Below are positions 33,434 to 42,847 of a stretch of 64,000 nt of DNA, piece after piece. Numbering within the stretch: the stretch's first letter is position 1; every line of letters starts with the position of its first letter. The notes under the pieces were generated by a model. That model saw only the letters and a list, made by a program, of their open reading frames with translations. It made no database searches and was not told where the DNA came from. The translations under genes and the position numbers were made by a program. The DNA lies in assembly GCA_943704525.1 (NCBI GenBank), contig CALSCQ010001169.1:17171-81170 (forward strand), in the 5' to 3' direction. This stretch comes from Pigoraptor vietnamica. Taxonomy: Eukaryota > Opisthokonta > Filasterea.

Positions 33434-36400
33434 ATGGGGGGAGACACTGCGGCGGCCGCGCCGCGATCGTCCATTGCGGACGTTGCAACCGCCGAGGAGG
33501 GACAGCATTTGATCCGCGTGTCGCTGCCCGACAATCAGGGGACGGTCGTGTGCGTGCACGGGTCGGTCACGCTGATGGACGCGCTGCAGCCGGCGCTCGC
33601 GCGGCGGCGACTGAACGCCTCGGACTACATGCCGTGCTTCTTCGGCACGGCGCAAAAGGCCGGGTGGCAGACGCCCGTCTCGGCGCTCCCCAGCTACCAC
33701 ATTGTGCTCGCGGCGATCCCCCGCCACATGCACGGCTCGATCCGCAAGAAGATCAACTGGGCGGACGAAGGGGGCGCCGAGGGGGAGGGGGCGACGGCGG
33801 TGGTCGCGGTCAAGTCCCACACGCGCTCGACGGCGGCCGCGCGCAGGCTGTCGGTGGTGGCGAGCGCGGCGGTGTTCGAGGCCATCGACGAGCAGGCTGC
33901 GGGTGGGACGGGCACCTCGCCGCCCGCGCCCTCCGACGCCCTCGCGCCCTCAGCGGACGCGGCGCCGCAGGCTGCGACGGCGGCGATCGACAAGCGCACG
34001 CGCATCGTGAACGAGCTCGTGGCGACGGAACGCGCGTTTGTGAGCTCGATGGACTACCTCGTCGCGACGTACTGCGTGCCGCTGCGGTCGACGCCGGGCA
34101 TACTGCTTGGCGAGGATGCGCGCGTCATCTTCGGCAATGTAGACGAGCTCGTGGAGGGCAACCGGCAGCTGCTCGTGCGCATGGAGGAGGTGCTGGCGAA
34201 GTGGGACACGGCGACGTCGCGCGTGGGGCCGCTGTTCAAGTCGATGGAGCCGTTCTTCACACTCTACGAGAACTACTGCAACAACCACGCCGCAGCCACC
34301 GCCGCGCTCCTCCGATGCCAGGAGCGCGAGTCGTTTGCGTTCTTCCTGAGGGACGTCCAGCGCAGCGCCACGGCGGCGGCATCGGCGGCTGCGGCCGGGG
34401 CCGCGCAGCGCGGGGACGGCGTGGCGGGTGCGGCGCACCAGTCGCTCGACTCGCTTCTGCTGATGCCCGTGCAGCGCGTGCCGCGGTACATTCTGATGTT
34501 GCAAGAGCTCCTCAAGCACACGCCAGAGACGCACCCGGACCGCGACGACATTGCCGCCGCGCTCGAGGAGGTGCGCCGCCTCGCAGAGTCGCTCAACGAG
34601 AACGTGCGCCGTGCGGAGAACGAGGCGTACGTCGCCGCAATCGAGCGCGCCTTTCCGATGGACTCGCTCGCGCTCACGACGTCGCCGCCGCTGTCCACGT
34701 GGACGGGCGCGGCGGCGGTTGTGTCGCAGTCGCCCTCGGGGGGGCATGTCCAGGCGGCGCAGCAGCAGCAGATGCGCAGCTCGCGCACCATGAGCGACTC
34801 TGCGGCGTCGTCGTCGTCTTCGGCGCGGGAGGCGGCGTCCCGCGTGCGGCAGTCGCGCGCCACGACCATGCTGGGCATTCCCGAGACGCCGCCGCCCGTG
34901 TCGCCAACGACGCAGCGCGCGTCCGTGTTTGAATTTCCGTCGCCATCGGCTTCTACGAGCAGCCCTTCGCCCTCGCCGCAGCCGCCCGTGGCCGCCAAGT
35001 GCACGCGCCGGTTCATCATGGAGGGCATGCTGCGCGTGTCGGGGGACGACGGGTCCGTGCGCGACCGCTACGTCTTTCTCCTCTCGGACCAGCTGCTGAT
35101 CGCAAAGCCCCGCTCGGCCGCCAACGTGTCGATCGAGCGCGGCGCGCAGTTCAACATCAAGGCGCGGGTGGCTCTGCACGAGGCGTGGGTTGCGGGCGCC
35201 GACGACTTTGGCGATCCCGAGTCCTTCCTCGTCGGGTGGGGCGGCCGCGTCACATACCTCGGCGTGGGCTCGCAAATTGAGCGCGACACGTGGCTGGAGG
35301 CCGTCGCCGGGCGCATTGCCGCGGAGAAGCAGGCGGACCCAAACGGGCGCGGGCCGCTGATGGTGCACCGCGAAGAGTCGTCTGGGCAGCACGCGCAGAC
35401 GGCGCAGCGCGGGTTCTCGCTGTCGAAGGGCTTTTACGCCACGACCGCCGACGACGTCAATGCAGTCATGCGCGCGGCGCTCGACAAATTCGGCATCGTG
35501 GGCGACCCTGCTTGGTATGGGCTGTGGGAAGTGTACGACCCACCGAACGGGTACCCGCGCTCGCGCATTCTGCTGCCGTACGAGTGCCCCCTTATTCTCC
35601 GCTACGCCCTCGTTGCCATGGGGCGCCACGAGCACACGCGGCTGGTGATGCGAGAGTATGACGCGTCCGCACTCGCGCGCACGGACATGCAGCGGCACCT
35701 GGCACGTGAGCCACGTGACCAGCGATCGGCCAGCGTCGGCAGCCGCCCCGTCTCGCAGCGCCTCAGCTCGTCTTCTGTGAAGCCCCTCCTGGGAACCCTT
35801 AGCGCCGCGTGGAGCAGCGGCGGCAGTCGCACGAGCATCTTCTCGGACGCGGCGCCGCCGTCCCGCCTCTCCGGTGGCACGATCGCCTCGTTTGCGCGCC
35901 GCAGCACCAAGCGCGCGCCATCGCGACCGCAGAGACAAGGGTCGACGGCGAGTGCCCGCTCGGAGAAGCTCTACACGGGACGGCCGGTGGAGGCGCTCGT
36001 CGCTTCGGTGTCGGACGCGTCGTCGCACCGCCCGAGCGTGGTGTCCCACCGCGGGTCGGATGCCTCGACGGCCAGCGGTTACTCGGTGACCAGCGCGTCT
36101 TCTGCGGTTCCCCCCGACGCGACCGAATCGCCCGTCACAGCCGCGGGGACCGTCCGCCTGACCCTTGTCGCCCCCATCCGCGACCTCCTGCAGCACCTGT
36201 ACGACTCCGGCCAGGGCAGGCGCGCCCTCTTCCGCCCCGCGCCCATCAGCCGGCTCGGCGCGGACCTCCTGGACGCGTTTGACTTTGGGCTCCACGTGGA
36301 AATGTCCGACGTGCCGGTCAACGTCGCCGCGTCGATGGTCGTCGAGCTCCTCTCGAAGATGCCCGACTCGCTCGTGCCCGTGCGCGCGTGGTTTCCGTAC

Positions 36401-37105
36401 GCGCCACAGCTCCTCGCGGCCGCCAAGTCACGTGCCTCGTGGGGTGGCAGCGGGCGCCGCGGGTCGCAGGGGTCCGCCTCGGCCAACCCTGCGCTGCCCC
36501 TCGTCAAGTCTGTGGTGGAGGCGCTGTCGGATGCCGGGCGCCTCGTGTTCGGCAGCCTCTGCGGCGTGCTCGCGCGCCTGGCGGCGGGGTCGGACGGCCT
36601 TGCGCCGGACACGGCGGCCGATCGGCTGTACGCGGCGATTGTCGGCCTGCCTTCGGGCGAGAACGGCTTCACGTCGACGCTGACGTTTGCGGAGCTTGGC
36701 ATTGCGGCAGCTGCGCTGGTCGAGTGCGCCATTGTGGAGGCCGTGCGCCTGTTTGGCGCAGATGTGCTGGAGGGCCCAAGACGCCTCTCACAGCTGCCGT
36801 CGATGCGCGAGTCGATGGACGAGGGGATGTCCACGCCCTCCGCGCCCTCCACGCCACTGCCGACCGCGTCCACGCCCCTGACGACGCCGGCAGTAGCAGC
36901 GACCCGCTCTCTCACCGACGTGCCCGTCTCATCGCCCGCGATTGCGGCGACGCGCGCGCTGCCGGCCGTGCCGTCGCACGTCATCGCCCCTCAGTCTGAG
37001 ATGGAGGCGCCAGTGGCCTCATCGGCAGCGCATGTGGACGAAGAGGGGCGCGTGTTCACGTTTGACTCTTCGTTTGTCGGGGAGCTGAGGGAGACGACCA
37101 TATGA
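33434..37105 (+). CDS. RBD-DH-PH-RA RhoGEF with RhoGAP-like C-terminus
   Basis: Single exon, 1,223 residues. Residues about 26-93 resemble a Raf-type Ras-binding domain (LIRVSLPDNQGTVVCVHG, then DALQPALARRRLNASDY). The DH domain (about 187-397) reads RIVNELVATERAFVSSMDYL and ends with the classic LLLMPVQRVPRYILMLQELL. The PH domain (about 520-628) holds FIMEGMLRVSGDDG and DTWLEAVAGRI. Next comes an RA-like domain (about 660-741; VMRAALDKFGI, GLWEVYDPP). After a Ser-rich linker, about 907-1125 resembles RhoGAP: ALFRPAPISRLG places an Arg where the catalytic Arg finger sits, followed by AASMVVELLSKMPDSLVP. The protein would activate a Rho GTPase downstream of Ras; the GAP part is weak and may be inactive. 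Convergent with TTLL. Confidence 0.85.
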   Translation: MGGDTAAAAPRSSIADVATAEEGQHLIRVSLPDNQGTVVCVHGSVTLMDALQPALARRRLNASDYMPCFFGTAQKAGWQTPVSALPSYHIVLAAIPRHMHGSIRKKINWADEGGAEGEGATAVVAVKSHTRSTAAARRLSVVASAAVFEAIDEQAAGGTGTSPPAPSDALAPSADAAPQAATAAIDKRTRIVNELVATERAFVSSMDYLVATYCVPLRSTPGILLGEDARVIFGNVDELVEGNRQLLVRMEEVLAKWDTATSRVGPLFKSMEPFFTLYENYCNNHAAATAALLRCQERESFAFFLRDVQRSATAAASAAAAGAAQRGDGVAGAAHQSLDSLLLMPVQRVPRYILMLQELLKHTPETHPDRDDIAAALEEVRRLAESLNENVRRAENEAYVAAIERAFPMDSLALTTSPPLSTWTGAAAVVSQSPSGGHVQAAQQQQMRSSRTMSDSAASSSSSAREAASRVRQSRATTMLGIPETPPPVSPTTQRASVFEFPSPSASTSSPSPSPQPPVAAKCTRRFIMEGMLRVSGDDGSVRDRYVFLLSDQLLIAKPRSAANVSIERGAQFNIKARVALHEAWVAGADDFGDPESFLVGWGGRVTYLGVGSQIERDTWLEAVAGRIAAEKQADPNGRGPLMVHREESSGQHAQTAQRGFSLSKGFYATTADDVNAVMRAALDKFGIVGDPAWYGLWEVYDPPNGYPRSRILLPYECPLILRYALVAMGRHEHTRLVMREYDASALARTDMQRHLAREPRDQRSASVGSRPVSQRLSSSSVKPLLGTLSAAWSSGGSRTSIFSDAAPPSRLSGGTIASFARRSTKRAPSRPQRQGSTASARSEKLYTGRPVEALVASVSDASSHRPSVVSHRGSDASTASGYSVTSASSAVPPDATESPVTAAGTVRLTLVAPIRDLLQHLYDSGQGRRALFRPAPISRLGADLLDAFDFGLHVEMSDVPVNVAASMVVELLSKMPDSLVPVRAWFPYAPQLLAAAKSRASWGGSGRRGSQGSASANPALPLVKSVVEALSDAGRLVFGSLCGVLARLAAGSDGLAPDTAADRLYAAIVGLPSGENGFTSTLTFAELGIAAAALVECAIVEAVRLFGADVLEGPRRLSQLPSMRESMDEGMSTPSAPSTPLPTASTPLTTPAVAATRSLTDVPVSSPAIAATRALPAVPSHVIAPQSEMEAPVASSAAHVDEEGRVFTFDSSFVGELRETTI

Positions 37106-37127
37106 GCAGTCTTTGTGTTTGCGTTGC

Positions 37128-37136
37128 GCCATAAAC
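37128..37136 (+). terminator. Candidate 3'-end signal GCCATAAAC
   Basis: Same nonamer as after the dynein gene, here 23 bp past the RhoGEF stop codon. Confidence 0.3.
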
Positions 37137-37330
37137 AAGCCTATTATCACGCATTTGCGTTGCCGAAAAGCGCTGTTTTTCCAACGGGTAACAAGAGCTC
37201 GGGGCCACAGATGTCAAGTGCGATAAAGTGCGTGTATTGAGTTGCCCGACAAGGGCACCACTGGCACGCTATTCACATTGTGTGCCTCATAGCGAAAGAG
37301 AAAACAGAGCAGACGACGGCCTCGGTGACG

Positions 37331-39484
37331 TCATGCTTCCACCGACTGCCCTGCGCGCACGCGGCGGTTCGAGGCGTTCTTGATTTCGGCGACGACCGCG
37401 CGGACGTCCACGGGCTTCCCCTGGACGCACATTTTCGCCGTCGCGTCGTCATACGGAAAAATGCGCTTGAATTTCCCGACGCGCTCGCGGTCGGGTCGGT
37501 ACTGCAGGCCGCCGCCGGACGGACGCTGGGGCTGCGGCTGGTTGCGCAGGGTCCCCTTGCTCGCCGTTCGGGAACCGCGCGGCGCGAGGGACGGAAGAGC
37601 GACGAGGCCCCCGTGAGGGTGCGACGCCGACAGCGACTGGGACCCGTGAAGACCGCCCACCGTCCGCCGCCCAAACAAGTCCGAGTGCGACTGCGTGTGC
37701 CTGTCGCGCCCCGCACGAAGAGGCAGGGTTCCGCTGCTGTTGCTGCGGGGGAGGACGGGGACAGAGCCGCGCTTTTGCAGGAGGGGGCGCGTGTCGCGCG
37801 GGTGGGACGGGGGGTCGGCGCGGAAAGACCGCGCGTGCGCGTCCTCCTCGGTGCTCTCGGGTGACCGCGACGACGCCGGCGAAGGTATTTCGGGGAGACG
37901 CACGTGACCGCCCTTGCCCTCGCGTGCGCCGCGCGTGCCGCGCTGCGGCTTGGCGTGCGCGCCGCCGTCCCCCTCGCGCTCGGCGTCCGACGCACCGTCA
38001 AAGGGAAGCGAATCGATCACGACGCAGTCGCTGCCGGAGGACGAGCCCGCGGGACTCTGCGTGCCGGCGCTGCGGCCACCGCTCGAGCTCGAGGCGCCAA
38101 TGTCCTCCTCGACCTCGCTGTCGGAGCTCACACTCTCGGCGTGTTGCGCGGGAGGAGGTGGCGCGGGGCGTGCCGGCTGTTTCTTGTGCGGTGCGGCGCG
38201 GGGCTTGCGCGTGGGAACCATCGGCTGCCGCGGGTGCGCCTGCGTCTGCTGCTGTGCCGCCGGCGACGGATTGCGGTCGACCGATGTCCTGGAGGCTGTC
38301 CTTGAGGCTGTCGGCTCGTCGGCGGCGCCGTCGTCCGCGGGCTCATCGTCAGACCACGGGGGAAGGGGGGCGTCGTCGTCGCTCGAGGCATCGCTGACCT
38401 TGACCTTGTCGGCGTCGGTGAAATCGAGTAGGTCGATGATATCGCTGATGAGCGGCCGCTTGACAAGCCAGTCGACCTCGCAGTCCGTGCCGAGGGCGGG
38501 GCTGAAGTTCACCTCCAGCAGCCACGGGCGCAGCGTCTCGTCCACAAGCACGTCGAACCCAAACAACTCGAAGCAGTTGTCCGTCGGCGGGACGACGGGC
38601 GCGAGCGCGAGTATGGTCAGCACGACAATCTTCTCAATGCGGCGCCACAGCGGCCCGTCGCTCACTCCGCGCGAGGCAAAGTGCGCGCGCAGCTGGTCAA
38701 ACGTCCACTTGCACCCCGCGCCGACAGAGTCCTTGTTCGCGCCGGCGCCGGGACCGTCCTTGTTGATGCTCGTGTTGGTCAGGTGCGAGTAGATGTTGCC
38801 GAGCGCGTCGAGCGAGTACTTGTCCGTGCTGAACCGCGCCAGGCCCTCGTCGTAGAGGTACACGCACAGCGGATAGAACGACGTCACGGCGACGTAGATG
38901 CGCAGGTCAAACTTGTAGCCGCCAATGAGGAGCGGGTTCGGGACGTACCGCTGCACGACGGCCGCAGAGTCGTACGTGAGGCTGTTGATGTCCCGGAACA
39001 GGAAGATGCCGCGCCCGCGCGAGAGGTCCGCAGGCTTGCATATCCAAACGGCGTCCCCCTCGGCGTCCTCCGTGTAGGCGGCCACAAACTTTGTGTAGTC
39101 GTTGGGCAGAATGAACGTCGTTGGGACGAAGTCGTACACGGCGCCGTGAATGGCGCGCATCTTGCGAAGGTTGCGCGTGAGTCGGTCCTTGCGGGTGATT
39201 TCGTGCGTCTTCGGGAAGTGGTTCAGCCGCTGCCACGGCCGCACGCTCTTCATCTCCGACATGCGAAACCGCGACACCTTCCACCACACGTTCCAGCGGC
39301 CGCCGGCATCCGACCCCCCCTCCTCCGCGCCCGCATCCTCGTTGCCGCCGTCGTACTCGACCCACCCGCGCTCCTCAAACACGCGCTGCACGACATCCGG
39401 ACCGCCCTCGCCGAGGCGGTACACGAACGCGCGCATGGCGGACGCCGCCCGCGGCGGGAGACGGCCTTTAGAGCGCGGGCGCAC
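37331..39484 (-). CDS. TTLL2: Tubulin ligase-like polyglutamylase, TTLL2-like
   Basis: Adds amino acids (glutamate in characterised relatives) to tubulin tails of axonemes. Single exon, 717 residues from ATG 39484; a second in-frame ATG at 39436 begins the conserved part (MRAFVYRLGEGGPDVVQRVF) and is equally possible. ATP-grasp core, about residues 17-370: WICKPADLSRGRGIFLF, QRYVPNPLLIGGYKFDLRI, HLTNTSINKD, ELFGFDVLVDETLRPWLLEV then NFSPAL. A Ser/Pro/basic-rich low-complexity section follows (about 380-650). Near the end, VGKFKRIFPYDDATAKM resembles the C-terminal motif I recall from TTLL2, which is why I choose that class. It sits in a neighbourhood rich in flagellar genes. Confidence 0.88.
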   Translation of the reverse strand: MRPRSKGRLPPRAASAMRAFVYRLGEGGPDVVQRVFEERGWVEYDGGNEDAGAEEGGSDAGGRWNVWWKVSRFRMSEMKSVRPWQRLNHFPKTHEITRKDRLTRNLRKMRAIHGAVYDFVPTTFILPNDYTKFVAAYTEDAEGDAVWICKPADLSRGRGIFLFRDINSLTYDSAAVVQRYVPNPLLIGGYKFDLRIYVAVTSFYPLCVYLYDEGLARFSTDKYSLDALGNIYSHLTNTSINKDGPGAGANKDSVGAGCKWTFDQLRAHFASRGVSDGPLWRRIEKIVVLTILALAPVVPPTDNCFELFGFDVLVDETLRPWLLEVNFSPALGTDCEVDWLVKRPLISDIIDLLDFTDADKVKVSDASSDDDAPLPPWSDDEPADDGAADEPTASRTASRTSVDRNPSPAAQQQTQAHPRQPMVPTRKPRAAPHKKQPARPAPPPPAQHAESVSSDSEVEEDIGASSSSGGRSAGTQSPAGSSSGSDCVVIDSLPFDGASDAEREGDGGAHAKPQRGTRGAREGKGGHVRLPEIPSPASSRSPESTEEDAHARSFRADPPSHPRDTRPLLQKRGSVPVLPRSNSSGTLPLRAGRDRHTQSHSDLFGRRTVGGLHGSQSLSASHPHGGLVALPSLAPRGSRTASKGTLRNQPQPQRPSGGGLQYRPDRERVGKFKRIFPYDDATAKMCVQGKPVDVRAVVAEIKNASNRRVRAGQSVEA

Positions 39485-40790
39485 TCACACGCGCGCGGAA
39501 CCCATTCAGCGACCGAACGACATCCACACCGGAGTGTGTGATGAACGTGCGTCGGTGAATTTGCCGCGTGCGGGCGAGTGCACGGACCGCACCGTTTGGC
39601 TCGGAGGAGTGCAATGGAAGACCAGCGCGCACGTGTGCGTCTGTGCTGGACGCCCACACACCGGTCAACCCCAATCACGCGCGGTCGGTTACCAGGGCCT
39701 GCTGCGAGTGCTGGGGCAGGGACGGACGCGGCGGGAAGTTTGAAAAGGCTCGCGGAGATATCCCCAACCCCGTTCGCGCACGTTGCTTGCTGTGTCTTAA
39801 GCGACACGCGTGCGTGCGTCTGTCGTGTATTGGTGTGGGGGTTGAGTGTGTTCAGAGCGCTTGTGTCAAAAAAAAAGCCGGACCCGGACACACGTGACTG
39901 GGCTCTCTCGGCGTTGATTGGCTGCCGAGTGCTCGGTCCGATCGGGAACATGGCGGCGTGCTCTCATTGCAACACACACACACACCCCATGACTCACACT
40001 CAGTATGACTCCCCTCAGCCCTGCCACCTCCGCCACGCAGCCCCATTCGCGGGGTATTGCGCGCGTGCACAGCTGCGTTTCGTGTTACAATGTGTCTCAT
40101 TGGTCACGCTTTGACCTCCGTGCGTCACTCTGACGACTGGGCATTGCCGAACTAACGTTCGTAAACTCTCACACACTTTCTCACACACTTGCGACGCAGA
40201 ATACGAGTCGATAAAACTATGCTTCCTTTCTTAAACATTCCGTGACGTAAAAAAAGGGCCGAACACCACAAACGTATCGCGACAGAAAGGCGTGTCGGAG
40301 CACTGAAAAATCCCACTCTCGTCGTCCTAAGGGTCACCTCGCCAAAGAGCCGACGTCTTCTGTTAAAAAGGGACAATGCAAAAGCGAGTCAGAGGAAGAT
40401 TTCGGACGATCTTCAGTGCACGGACACACGGACACGTGGGCGCGCTATCAGGTTGCCGTCCGGCAGTTCTTGCACATGGTTGTCCCCCACAACACGCCAC
40501 GGGAAGGGCGCGTGTGGTCTATCTAAAATGTGCGTTGGCGCATTCGCGGAAAGAGAATGTGCCGACGTGCACTCACCGCTTGGGACTGCGCAATAGCAAA
40601 ATCTGTCGGAAAGCGATTTGGCCAATTTCAAGAGTCTACTCGCCGATATCACGTGACTCTCAGGCCACGTGACTGGATCAGCCCACGCCCACCGCCCCCA
40701 GGAAACCGGAACCGGGTGTGGGGTGCGACTGACGCGCACACCAATGCCTTTTCGTGCGCACTCGCCGTGCCCTGCGGAACGGGAGAACGG
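39485..40790. other. Intergenic region upstream of TTLL
   Basis: 1.3 kb with no convincing exon on either strand. It holds CACGTGAC at 39891-39898, a TCACGTGAC/CACGTGAC pair at 40649-40673 and a GTTACC half-site at 39688-39693. It grades into the compositional island at about 40.8 kb. Confidence 0.45.
40649..40673. promoter_or_regulatory. Paired CACGTGAC E-boxes
   Basis: TCACGTGAC and CACGTGAC lie 9 bp apart (starts 40649 and 40666). The nearest downstream gene on either side is over 1 kb away, so the target is unclear. Confidence 0.35.
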
Positions 40791-42597
40791 GTTCAGCACA
40801 TTCCTCAGCCCTCACTCCGCCAGCCTTGCTTGATTAGAAGGGTGCATGCCATGCTCTCCATGCAACTGCCGCGGTTCGGCGCCGGTCGGCTCAGCGTCCT
40901 AACTGACTTTCATCAGCCGTCACTGATCAGCCAATTCCGGCGTAGTCTGGTCCGTTAACCTCAGAGCTGACCGGGCTATTAAGTGTCGGCACATTTCAGT
41001 CTGCCCCTCCAGAGCTGAATGCGGCCCGCCGTCGGTGATGCGACCTAACACGCCGCCGCAGGTGCAGTCCAGGTAGTGCCAAGCCGGCCCCAGTCCGGCG
41101 GCCGGTCTGGACTGCGTCGCGCCGGGCCCCCAGCCGCGCCGGAGACTGACACCCGGGCCGGGCTGACGAATTCCGTGACGCGGGCGACGGCCGGTCGTGG
41201 GCTGCAATGTACAGTTGAGTACTTCCGATCGCGGCACTGGTTTGGGCCGTGCCTCGGCGACAGTAAGTTCAGTTCAGTCTCAGATTCATTTGTCGATCGG
41301 CCGATGACTGTCAGCCGGCGACTGAGTCAGGTGATAGGCCGAGTGTCTGCCGACTCAGAGTCGGCCATGGCATCCGCAACCATTTTACGGCCTAACTAGT
41401 ACTGCCGCGCCGAACTGCCCGCGGCTGGCGGCGGGCGGCGCCGGCTCTAATCAGCCTGACTGACGGCCGGTCAGAGTTCAATCTGTCAATCAGCCTCCGG
41501 CCGGCGGCTCGGCCGTGCAGTGCCCGCCGGCGACGGCTGTCGAGCCGCCAGCCGGCCGGCGTGCTTGGCCGAAGGTGGCGGTACCGTAGGCCGGGCTGCC
41601 TGCCGCCGAAATGTTTTCGCCCCTGCATCCATTTGCTCCGAGGTGACCATCTGTACGCCGGACGGGCACCGTTCCGGGGCTGATCACTGTGCGGCCGCCC
41701 GGCATCAGCAGTGCCGGCCGCCGCCGGCCTGTGCCGCCGACTGTGGAACTGGCACAATAGAGCCTCAGGCCGGCAGAGCCACTTCAGTCCCCCCGGGCCG
41801 GCGATGTCAGCCGCACAGCGCCGTCGGCAGGACCTCGGCCGTGTGGAAAAGTGAAAAACATAACTTGTACTGCCGGCCGACGTCAGGTACGACACATTGT
41901 CACAGTAATTAAAACCGTGAGCGGCCGTACTGGCAGATGATCACTATGATGACTCCGTGGCCAAACGATCGGCTGCACGGACGCCAACCGGCGCTCGGCC
42001 AGTCTTCGGCCGGCGGAGTTCTGAGCTGCCGATCAGATGCATTGGGCAGTGCCTGAAGTTCAATGCCAGTCACTGAGACGAGTTTTAGAACAGTGGACTC
42101 CGGGCTGGATATAGTCATGGCCGGCGGCCGGCCCGGCATAGACCGAGAGCCGGCACTGTTGACACCCGTCGCCGTGCGGGCGTCAACGGCCAACTGAAAC
42201 AGGGGCGCCAGTGACTGTGCAGTGCAGTGTGAGTCGGTCCGGCTTCTTGTCAGCCGCTGACTCGCGGTCCTGAGGCTGCCATGTCCGGCCGACACAGTTG
42301 GCACTCCATGCGCTCGGCAAAGACAAATCCTTGAAATATTGAAGCCGCTGTCGCGCCGGCTGGGCTGGCACACGGGAGATTACAGTGCATCCAGTCCGGG
42401 CTGAGTGAGCACTCGGCAGACCGAGGTCTGCGCGCTAAGCTTCACGGTCCGTTACTTCTAATCAGTACACCTCACTTCAGCAGTCTCAGTAGTCTAGTAC
42501 GCCTTCCTTCTGACGCTAAGCTTCACGGTCCGTTACTTCAGTACACCTCACTTCAGCAGTCTCAGTAGTCTAGTACGCCTTCCTTCTGAAAATCGGT
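40791..42597. other. Compositional island 1 (gene-free)
   Basis: About 1.8 kb dominated by CCGGC/GGCCGG and CACTG/CAGTC/ACTGAC words, unlike the GCGC-rich genes around it. Open frames are at the length expected for GC-rich non-coding DNA and show no domains. No terminal inverted repeats or target-site duplications were seen. It ends in a tandem duplication at 42433-42589. Confidence 0.6.
42433..42589 (+). repeat. 81/76-bp tandem duplication
   Basis: Two head-to-tail copies starting CGCTAAGCTTCACGGTCC and ending CCTTCCTTCTGA. The second lacks five bases (TAATC) after ACTTC and is otherwise identical, so the duplication is recent. It sits at the edge of island 1, 250 bp beyond the zinc-finger gene stop. 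Confidence 0.92.
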
Positions 42598-42847
42598 TAT
42601 TTGAGTTTAGTGAGTCTGTTGGGCGCCCTTCGGCGATCAACTTCGTGCAAACCTGGGCCCATCATGGACCCAAAGTTAACGCGCGGAGGGGTGCGGTGCA
42701 AGGACACTGGCAAATCAAACGCGCCGCAAGCAAACGAGGGCAGACTATGAAACGGAGCGACTGTGAGACGAGAATCGACGGCACGGCGACTGCAAGCAGC
42801 ACACGCAACGCGGGGACAAACGCAAAAGCAGCGCGGCGGCGGACGCT

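Noticed and set aside
33950-36295. 781-codon open frame antisense to the RhoGEF gene
   Set aside because: Same reason: extreme Arg/Gly content and exact overlap with a well-supported coding exon.
41392-41912. Open frames of 130-167 codons inside island 1
   Set aside because: Repeat-derived Gly/Arg/Pro composition on both strands at once and no motif.
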